64,000 nt of DNA from Staphylococcus sp. IVB6181 (GTDB lineage: Bacteria > Bacillota > Bacilli > Staphylococcales > Staphylococcaceae), in NCBI RefSeq assembly GCF_025561445.1, contig NZ_CP095096.1:1281822-1345821 (forward strand), read 5' to 3'. The position numbers and the translations under genes are program-made. Below the pieces are notes generated by a model. That model worked only from the letters and a program-made list of their open reading frames with translations. It had not been told where the DNA came from and did not search any database. Within the stretch, counting starts at the first letter, position 1. The number at the start of each line of letters is the position of its first letter. This document shows positions 57,954 through 64,000 of the stretch, one piece after another.

Positions 57954-59195
57954 ATGTCAGTATTAACTAATGAAGAACGCGTTGATATTTTGAGCAATAT
58001 CGTCAATATTAATTCTGTGAATGATAATGAGATAGAAGTGGCCCAATATTTGAAAGGGCTGTTTGAAGCGCATGGAATTGAAACTGAAATAGATGAGATA
58101 ACACAGACGCGTGTGAATTTAATCGCTAAAATCGGAAGCGGTTCACCTGTAGTCGGTATTTCTGGACATATGGATGTCGTATCAGAAGGGGATTGCGATG
58201 CATGGAAATATCCTCCGTTCGAATTAACTGAAACAGACGGCAAGCTTTATGGGCGCGGTGCCTCTGATATGAAATCAGGTTTAGCAGCACTGGCGATTGC
58301 GTTAATTGAAATCAAAGAACAAGACTTATTGAAACAAGGTACCATTAAATTCATGGCAACTAGCGGTGAAGAAATGGAACAACTAGGTTCTAAACAGTTG
58401 TATGAAAAAGGATACATGGATGATGTCGATGCATTGATTATTGCGGAACCGTCAGAAACAAACATTGTATATGCACATAAAGGTTCTATGGATTATCGCA
58501 TTACGTCTTATGGTGAAGCAGCACACAGTTCTATGCCGATAATCGGACGCAATGCGATTCAGCCTTTAATGCACTTTGTATTGAATATAGATGAAGCTTA
58601 TCAAGAAGCACTTCGTACATTGAATACAAGTCAATTAGACTTCACGCAAATGGTTAATCATTTAGGACACCTCTTTGGAGATAAAGTAGATTTAAATGAA
58701 GCGCAAAAAGTATTATCTGGTCTTGTCATCAGCAATACGATTTTCAACGGCGGCAATCAAGTCAATTCTGTACCAGATCGCGCAACAGCTGAATTCAATA
58801 TCAGAACGGTACCTGAATATAACAATGACGATGTTAAAGCACTCTTCAACCATCATTTAAAAGCCGCTAACAACAACGGGGCAGATTTAAAAGAAGATTT
58901 ATATTTAGATTTAGATCCTGTCATTACAACAGGTCAAAATACTTTAATCGAAACAGGTTACCAAATCGCAAAAGATATGTTTGATAAAGATATTTTAATT
59001 ACACCAATGCCAGGGGTTACAGATGCATCTAACTTATTAAAAGGCAAAGATGAAAACTTCCCATTCTTAATGTACGGTCCTGGCAGTACAGCACATCAAA
59101 TCAACGAATATGTTGATAAAAAGACATATTTGGATTTCATTGAATATTTCATTTCGCTTTTAACACAATATACTAATAAAGCTGCTGAAAAATAA
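57954..59195 (+). CDS. M20 family peptidase/deacylase (ArgE/DapE type)
   Basis: 413 residues; GAAAGGAAGGA before the ATG. Zinc motifs: GISGHMDVVSEGD, LYGRGASDMKSG and ATSGEEMEQLG, the C-terminal His in GPGSTAHQINEY; a lid domain interrupts the catalytic core (about 185-295). It closely resembles the staphylococcal protein annotated as succinyl-diaminopimelate desuccinylase, yet staphylococci use acetylated intermediates and such annotations are weak, so substrate is open (N-acyl amino acid or dipeptide). Co-transcribed with the MFS exporter. Confidence 0.85.
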   Translation: MSVLTNEERVDILSNIVNINSVNDNEIEVAQYLKGLFEAHGIETEIDEITQTRVNLIAKIGSGSPVVGISGHMDVVSEGDCDAWKYPPFELTETDGKLYGRGASDMKSGLAALAIALIEIKEQDLLKQGTIKFMATSGEEMEQLGSKQLYEKGYMDDVDALIIAEPSETNIVYAHKGSMDYRITSYGEAAHSSMPIIGRNAIQPLMHFVLNIDEAYQEALRTLNTSQLDFTQMVNHLGHLFGDKVDLNEAQKVLSGLVISNTIFNGGNQVNSVPDRATAEFNIRTVPEYNNDDVKALFNHHLKAANNNGADLKEDLYLDLDPVITTGQNTLIETGYQIAKDMFDKDILITPMPGVTDASNLLKGKDENFPFLMYGPGSTAHQINEYVDKKTYLDFIEYFISLLTQYTNKAAEK

Positions 59196-59207
59196 GCGCA
59201 AAAAGAT

Positions 59208-59245
59208 ACGCCTGCACAAAATAAGATGTGCAGGCGTTTGATTTG
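59208..59245. terminator. Terminator between the M20 peptidase gene and aapA
   Basis: ACGCCTGCACA (59208-59218) and TGTGCAGGCGT (59227-59237) are a perfect stem with T-rich flanks on both outward sides. Confidence 0.9.
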
Positions 59246-59273
59246 TTTATTGGGTGCTTTTTATTTTTTGGTT

Positions 59274-60635
59274 TTATGATTGATGTTTCTTAAGTTGTTG
59301 TGTGTATCTCCAGTACATTAAACCTAACATGATAAACCAAATCGGTGATAAGAAAATCGCTGTTCTTGTGACAGGGTTAACAAATAATAATCCGAATACA
59401 AAGATGAAGAAGATTAAAATTGCATAACCAGAATACTTACCGCCCGGCAATTTATAAATTGCATTTTTATGGTTTTTAGGTTCGCGTCTATGGTATTTAA
59501 TATACGCGATTGTAATTAATGACCAAACGACTAAGAATAATACTGTTGATACTGTTGTTACGTAAGTAAATACTAAAGTAGCATCCGGAACAATATAGTT
59601 TAATAAAGCTGCGACAAGTAATAGGGCACATGAGACGATAATCGCAATGTGCGGTACACCGTTTCTATTTGTTTTATGGAAAATAGGCGGTGCTTGTTCT
59701 TGTCTTGATAATCCGAATAACATACGGCTGTTTGAGAAAATACCGCTATTACAAGATGAAGCAGCTGCTGTTAATACCACAAAGTTGATGATACCAGCCG
59801 CAAATGGTATTCCGACCAATGCGAATAATCGAACGAACGGACTATCTGACGGGTCGACTTTATACCAAGGAATAATAGACATAATCACTGCAAGTGCACC
59901 AACGTAGAAAATCAAGATACGTGCAGGTACACTGTTGATTGCTTTCGGAATCGTTTTTTCAGGGGCTTTAGTTTCACCCGCTGTTACACCGATTAATTCG
60001 ATCCCAACGAATGAGAACACTGCCATTTGGAATGACATGAAGAAACCTGAAATACCTTTAGGGAAAATACCGTGATTATAAAGGTTAGCCACATTTGCAT
60101 GACCGAATTTCGTTTCATACGCTACGAAAATCATGCCAAGACCAACGACAATTAAAACGATGATAGTTGTCACTTTGATGATCGCAAACCAGAACTCTAA
60201 TTCCCCGAAAATTTTCGCACTTAATAAGTTGAAGGCCATTAAGATAATGACACAAAACAGAGCGCTGACCCAGTTAGGAATCTGCGGCCACCAGAAGCTG
60301 ACATATTTTGCGACTGCTGTAACTTCTGCCATCCCTGTAATAATCCAACATAACCAATATGTCCAGCCGGTTACGAACCCTGCAAAAGGTCCTATGTACT
60401 CATTTGTTACATCGGCGAAAGACTTGAAGTTAGTATTTGAAATCAGAATTTCACCTAAGCCCCTCATGAACATAAATAACATCAAACCGATAATGATGTA
60501 GGTTAATAAGATGGAAGGTCCTGTCATCGCTATCGTCTGTCCTGCCCCCAGGAACAATCCAGTACCGATCGCGCCACCAATCGCAATCAACTGAATGTGA
60601 CGATTGCTCAGTTCTCTTTGTAAATTGTTTGCCAT
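59274..60635 (-). CDS. aapA: Amino acid permease, D-serine/D-alanine/glycine type
   Basis: 453 residues, GGGAGTTG before the start. APC superfamily transporter with about 12 helices. Family features: N-terminal RELSNRHIQLIAIGGAIGTG, GPSILLTYIIIGLMLFM, the conserved FVGIELIGVTAGE and VLTAAASSCNSGIFSNSRML. It is nearest to CycA/AapA, which import D-alanine, D-serine and glycine with protons. It sits divergently from citZ with a 361-base gap. Specificity is inferred from family only. Confidence 0.87.
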   Translation of the reverse strand: MANNLQRELSNRHIQLIAIGGAIGTGLFLGAGQTIAMTGPSILLTYIIIGLMLFMFMRGLGEILISNTNFKSFADVTNEYIGPFAGFVTGWTYWLCWIITGMAEVTAVAKYVSFWWPQIPNWVSALFCVIILMAFNLLSAKIFGELEFWFAIIKVTTIIVLIVVGLGMIFVAYETKFGHANVANLYNHGIFPKGISGFFMSFQMAVFSFVGIELIGVTAGETKAPEKTIPKAINSVPARILIFYVGALAVIMSIIPWYKVDPSDSPFVRLFALVGIPFAAGIINFVVLTAAASSCNSGIFSNSRMLFGLSRQEQAPPIFHKTNRNGVPHIAIIVSCALLLVAALLNYIVPDATLVFTYVTTVSTVLFLVVWSLITIAYIKYHRREPKNHKNAIYKLPGGKYSGYAILIFFIFVFGLLFVNPVTRTAIFLSPIWFIMLGLMYWRYTQQLKKHQS

Positions 60636-60717
60636 AGTTTAAAAACAACTCCCTTTTTGCACCTTAATAATATTATGCACATATCCCTACAAGATGACAA
60701 ATATTTTTTGGAAATAA

Positions 60718-60770
60718 TGAGAATTTTCATGCAATTCTCAATGAAATATAGTTATTATGAATGATAATAA
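60718..60770. promoter_or_regulatory. Two inverted repeats upstream of aapA
   Basis: TGAGAATT (60718-60725) and AATTCTCA (60733-60740) form a perfect 8-bp dyad with a 7-base spacer. TTATTAT (60752-60758) and ATAATAA (60764-60770) form a second perfect dyad with a 5-base spacer. Both lie 83-135 bases before the minus-strand permease gene and look like operators; the second partly resembles a Fur box (TGATAATAATT) but does not complete one. The rest of 60636-60899 is AT-rich with no gene. Confidence 0.4.
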
Positions 60771-60899
60771 TTTAAAATGGATGGTTGAAATCATGATGAT
60801 TTCGTTACTTTAAGCTATAATAATGTAATATATTACCAAATTTAAGAGGAGAAATTGCATTTTTCGCTGTGTACGGGTAATTACAATAGTATCAATGCA

Positions 60900-60969
60900 C
60901 AATTTAAAGTTTCTAAATTGTTCACAAAAGCGTTCATATTGGATATAATACTAAATGAAAGCCATTTCA
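60900..60969 (+). promoter_or_regulatory. citZ promoter with upstream dyad and cre site
   Basis: TTCACA (60921-60926), a 17-base spacer and TATAAT (60944-60949) make a good promoter. TGAAAGCCATTTCA (60956-60969) is the cre palindrome with one changed central base, over the start point. Immediately before the -35 lies CAATTTA-N7-TAAATTG (60900-60920), a perfect dyad with the T-N11-A pattern of LysR-type regulators such as CcpC/CcpE. CcpA repression of citZ is known in Bacillus; the dyad's binder is inferred. Confidence 0.65.
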
Positions 60970-60996
60970 ATTTGTTATAGAAAAGGGGAAATTAAT

Positions 60997-62115
60997 ATGG
61001 CAGAATTGCATAAAGGTTTAGAAGGGGTAATTGCAGCTGAAACAAAGGTAAGCTCAATTATCGATAGCCAACTGACATATGCTGGTTACGACATCGATGA
61101 TTTAGCAGAAAACGCATTATTTGAAGAAGTCATTTTCTTATTATGGAACTATAGACTTCCAACACAAGATGAATTAAATGAGTTGCAAGAAAAACTATAC
61201 GAGTATAAGAAATTAGACCAAAGAGTTTATGATCATTTCGAAGACTATGCAACGGACAACGTTCATCCAATGACAGCACTAAGAACTTCAGTTTCTTATG
61301 TTGCGCATTTCGATGAAAATGCTGAAAGCGAAACTGAAGAAGAAAAGTATGACCGTGCGATCAGAATTCAAGCGAAAATGGCATCATTAGTCGCTTCATT
61401 CGAACGCGTAAGACAAGGTAAAGAGCCTGTTTATCCTAAAAAAGGCTTAAACTATGCGGCAAACTTCTTATATATGCTGCGCGGTGAAGAACCAAGCGAC
61501 ATTGAAGTAGAAGCGTTTAACAAAGCATTAGTATTGCATGCTGACCATGAATTAAATGCTTCAGCATTCACTGCACGCTGTGCTGTATCATCACTATCTG
61601 ATATGTATTCAGGTATTGTTGCAGCTGTAGGTTCATTAAAAGGACCTTTACACGGCGGCGCAAACGAACGTGTAATGAATATGCTGTCTGAAATTCATTC
61701 AGTAGATGAAGTAGAACCATATATTGATAATAAATTGAAAAACAAAGAAAAAGTAATGGGCTTTGGTCACCGCGTATATAAAAACGGCGACCCTCGTGCT
61801 AAGTATTTAAAAACAATGAGTAAGAAAATCACTGATGAAACAGGTCAAAAACACTTGTATGATATCTCAGTGAAAATTGAAGATTTAATGAAGGAACATA
61901 CAGGCATTATCGCAAACGTTGACTTCTACAGTGCAACTGTATATCACAGCATGAACATTCCTCATGATTTATTTACACCGATTTTCGCAGTCAGCCGTAC
62001 TTCAGGCTGGTTAGCTCATATCTTCGAACAATATAGAGATAACCGTATTATGAGACCGCGTGCACAATATATCGGCGAAACAAATCGTGAATATGTACCT
62101 ATCGAAGATCGCTAA
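60997..62115 (+). CDS. citZ: Citrate synthase
   Basis: 372 residues from the ATG at 60997 (AAAAGGGG upstream); the upstream in-frame start at 60955 lies in the cre site and is rejected. It condenses oxaloacetate and acetyl-CoA. Motifs: LHADHELNASAFTAR with an active His, GPLHGGANERVM, MGFGHRVYKNGDPRAKYL, and the catalytic Asp in ANVDFYSATV. Length fits the Gram-positive type I dimer. It is 61 bases before icd and the two are usually an operon. Confidence 0.97.
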   Translation: MAELHKGLEGVIAAETKVSSIIDSQLTYAGYDIDDLAENALFEEVIFLLWNYRLPTQDELNELQEKLYEYKKLDQRVYDHFEDYATDNVHPMTALRTSVSYVAHFDENAESETEEEKYDRAIRIQAKMASLVASFERVRQGKEPVYPKKGLNYAANFLYMLRGEEPSDIEVEAFNKALVLHADHELNASAFTARCAVSSLSDMYSGIVAAVGSLKGPLHGGANERVMNMLSEIHSVDEVEPYIDNKLKNKEKVMGFGHRVYKNGDPRAKYLKTMSKKITDETGQKHLYDISVKIEDLMKEHTGIIANVDFYSATVYHSMNIPHDLFTPIFAVSRTSGWLAHIFEQYRDNRIMRPRAQYIGETNREYVPIEDR

Positions 62116-62176
62116 TATTAAATAAAGAGACGACTTGGAATCATCACAATAATTTATATTAACGGAGGAATTTAGA

Positions 62177-63442
62177 ATGGCACCAGAAAAAATTGTAAAA
62201 CAAGAAGACGGTTTATTAGTACCTAACAATCCTATCATCCCTTATATCATCGGCGATGGTATCGGACCAGATATTTGGAGAGCAGCAAGCCGCGTATTAG
62301 ACGCTGCTGTTGAAAAAGCTTATAACGGCGAAAAACAAATTGAATGGAAAGAAATCTTAGCAGGTCAAAAAGCTTATGACGAAACAGGCGAATGGCTGCC
62401 TCAAGAAACTTTAGATACAATTGAAGAATATCTTATCGCAATCAAAGGACCTTTAACAACACCAATCGGCGGAGGTATCCGTTCATTAAACGTAGCATTG
62501 CGTCAAACATTAGACTTATATGCATGCTTACGTCCTGTACGTTGGTTCAAAGGTGTTCCATCACCAGTTAAACGTCCAGAAGATACTGACATGGTGATCT
62601 TCCGTGAAAACACTGAAGATATTTATGCAGGTATCGAATTTAAAGAAGGTACACCAGAAGCTAAGAAATTAATCGATTTCTTACAAGATGAAATGGGTGC
62701 TAAAAATATCCGCTTCCCAGAAACATCTGGTATCGGTGTAAAACCTGTATCTAAAGAAGGTACTGAACGTTTAGTACGTTCTGCAATCCAATATGCGATT
62801 GATAACAACCGCAAATCAGTAACATTAGTACACAAAGGGAACATCATGAAGTTCACTGAAGGTGCTTTCAAACAATGGGGTTACGATTTAGCTGAAAATG
62901 AATTCGGCGACAAAGTATTCACTTGGCAGCAATATGATCGCCTAGTTGAAGAAAAAGGCAAAGATGAAGCAAACAAAATCCAAGATCAAGCTGAAGCAGA
63001 CGGCAAAATCATCATCAAAGATTCAATTGCGGACATCTTCTTGCAACAAATCCTTACACGTCCAGCTGAATACGATGTAGTAGCAACTATGAACTTAAAT
63101 GGTGACTACATCTCAGATGCATTGGCTGCACAAGTCGGCGGTATCGGTATTGCACCAGGCGCAAACATCAACTACGATACTGGTCATGCTATCTTCGAAG
63201 CGACTCATGGTACAGCACCTAAATACGCTGACCAAGATAAAGTTAACCCTTCATCTGAATTATTAAGTGCAGTGTTAATGTTAGAACACTTAGGTTGGCA
63301 AGAAGCTGCTGACTTAATCACAGATTCAATTGAGAAAACAATTGCATCTAAAGTTGTAACATACGACTTTGCACGTATGATGGAAGGCGCTAAAGAAGTT
63401 AAAACTTCTGAATTCGCTGATGAGTTAATTAAAAACTTATAA
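62177..63442 (+). CDS. icd: Isocitrate dehydrogenase (NADP)
   Basis: 421 residues; GGAGGAATT before the ATG. It oxidises isocitrate to 2-oxoglutarate. Motifs: [16 protein letters not shown], the phospho-loop serine in [12 protein letters not shown] (near 104), [35 protein letters not shown] and the metal-binding [25 protein letters not shown] is followed by the NADP-type end. No aceK is near, so the serine is probably not phosphorylated. Standard length for CitC. Confidence 0.97.
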   Translation: MAPEKIVKQEDGLLVPNNPIIPYIIGDGIGPDIWRAASRVLDAAVEKAYNGEKQIEWKEILAGQKAYDETGEWLPQETLDTIEEYLIAIKGPLTTPIGGGIRSLNVALRQTLDLYACLRPVRWFKGVPSPVKRPEDTDMVIFRENTEDIYAGIEFKEGTPEAKKLIDFLQDEMGAKNIRFPETSGIGVKPVSKEGTERLVRSAIQYAIDNNRKSVTLVHKGNIMKFTEGAFKQWGYDLAENEFGDKVFTWQQYDRLVEEKGKDEANKIQDQAEADGKIIIKDSIADIFLQQILTRPAEYDVVATMNLNGDYISDALAAQVGGIGIAPGANINYDTGHAIFEATHGTAPKYADQDKVNPSSELLSAVLMLEHLGWQEAADLITDSIEKTIASKVVTYDFARMMEGAKEVKTSEFADELIKNL

Positions 63443-63460
63443 TCCATTCATAATAGATGG

Positions 63461-63505
63461 AAAGCTATACTGCTCTTTGGGGAGCGGTATAGCTTTTATT
63501 TTTAC
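63461..63505 (+). terminator. Terminator after icd
   Basis: AAAGCTATACTGCTC (63461-63475) pairs with GAGCGGTATAGCTTT (63482-63496; one G-T), followed by TATTTTTA. Confidence 0.92.
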
Positions 63506-63624
63506 CTTTCAAATTATTTTGTTATTAACCCAATGTTAAGATTGTGTAAAGTTAATACATAGTATGTTATCTTTATGAAAATATAAGTTATAATTAGGTT
63601 GAAAAATACACAGGGGGTACTACC

Positions 63625-64000
63625 ATGACTCAGAAAATTTTAGTAGTCGATGATGAACAATCAATTGTAACGTTGCTGAAATATAATTTGGAAACAGCAG
63701 GTTATTTAGTAGAAGTGGCCTATGATGGAGAAGAAGCGCTCCAAAAATTAGACGCTGTTCAACCGGATTTGGTCGTATTAGATGTAATGCTGCCTAAATT
63801 AGACGGTATCGAAGTCTGCAAATCGATTCGTTCAGACAAAAATCTTGTTCCGATTTTAATGTTGACTGCGAAAGATGATGAATTTGACCGTGTTTTAGGT
63901 CTGGAATTAGGTGCAGATGACTATATGACAAAACCATTCTCTCCAAGAGAAGTCGTCGCACGTGTTAAAGCAATTTTACGCAGATCTAAACAAGTGCACA
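63625..64000 (+). CDS. phoP: Response regulator PhoP, N-terminal part
   Basis: 125 codons visible from the ATG at 63625 (AGGGGGTAC upstream); the gene runs past the window. It is an OmpR-type receiver domain: acidic pocket VVDDEQS (Asp9, Asp10), phospho-Asp53 in VVLDVMLPKLDG, Thr in LMLTAKDDE and Lys in YMTKPFSPRE. The C-terminal DNA-binding domain is cut off. Position after citZ-icd and the sequence fit PhoP (PnpR), the phosphate-starvation regulator; the partner phoR should follow downstream. Confidence 0.88.
   Translation, partial: MTQKILVVDDEQSIVTLLKYNLETAGYLVEVAYDGEEALQKLDAVQPDLVVLDVMLPKLDGIEVCKSIRSDKNLVPILMLTAKDDEFDRVLGLELGADDYMTKPFSPREVVARVKAILRRSKQVH

Noticed and set aside
60760..60775. 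Fur box (TGATAATAATT) near aapA
   Set aside because: Only the left half and a few bases of the right half match the 15-base consensus, and no iron gene is present.

Overview
The window is a stretch of core chromosome from a Staphylococcus. Support comes from gene content and order, low G+C with AT-rich synonymous codons, strong AGGAGG-type ribosome binding sites, several TTG/GTG starts, and protein sequences that read as close orthologues of staphylococcal AckA, Ald, Tpx, Fhs, EzrA, CitZ and Pyk. From memory, the order runs parallel to the S. aureus segment from the ytpPQR region to phoP. Some differences (a transporter/peptidase pair after pyk, extra small genes after the glycerophosphodiesterase) and moderate protein divergence suggest a coagulase-negative species, but I cannot name it from sequence alone.

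Layout. 1-7.1 kb: the end of an M42 aminopeptidase, thioredoxin-like YtpP, then ytpQ-ytpR-sftA-murC on one strand (tRNA-binding domain protein, soluble FtsK-type translocase, peptidoglycan precursor ligase). 7.1-9 kb: stress-type membrane proteins YtxG and YtxH behind a sequence that fits a SigB promoter. 9-15.3 kb: carbon-control block: DAHP synthase/chorismate mutase, CcpA, then acuC and acuA facing away from acsA. AcuA and AcuC are the acetylase/deacetylase pair for AcsA, and acsA carries a textbook cre site. 15.3-24.8 kb: fhs, a GT51 transglycosylase, tyrS behind a T-box, an HtrA protease, a PlsC-like acyltransferase, the GlcNAc PTS transporter and a HAD phosphatase. 24.8-31.4 kb: serA with a class V aminotransferase, OsmC, glycerophosphodiesterase, a small unassigned transcription unit, a membrane protein, rpsD with a structured leader, and free methionine sulfoxide reductase. 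31.5-38.3 kb: ezrA, a cysteine desulfurase-thiI pair for tRNA thiolation, a TSUP permease, tpx and a YtxK methyltransferase.

38.3-64 kb: central metabolism: ackA, ald, malic enzyme, accD-accA, pfkA-pyk, citZ-icd and the start of phoP. Interleaved are universal stress proteins, PepQ, YtkL, YtoI, the nanoRNase/pAp phosphatase NrnA and the Gram-positive replicative polymerase DnaE. An MFS exporter plus M20 peptidase unit sits between pyk and the amino acid permease. The theme is carbon-overflow physiology: glycolysis (pfkA, pyk), acetate production (ackA), acetate re-use (acsA with AcuA/AcuC), TCA entry (citZ, icd), alanine and malate use. Good or plausible CcpA sites lie at acsA, citZ, ald and ccpA itself.

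I see no phage, insertion sequence, CRISPR array, defence island or clearly new multi-gene system. The most interesting unexplained items are small: a promoter-to-terminator unit at 29.04-29.38 kb encoding only tiny peptides, undescribed inverted repeats between aapA and citZ, a dyad against the citZ -35, repeats before pfkA, and the leaders of fhs and the malic enzyme gene.
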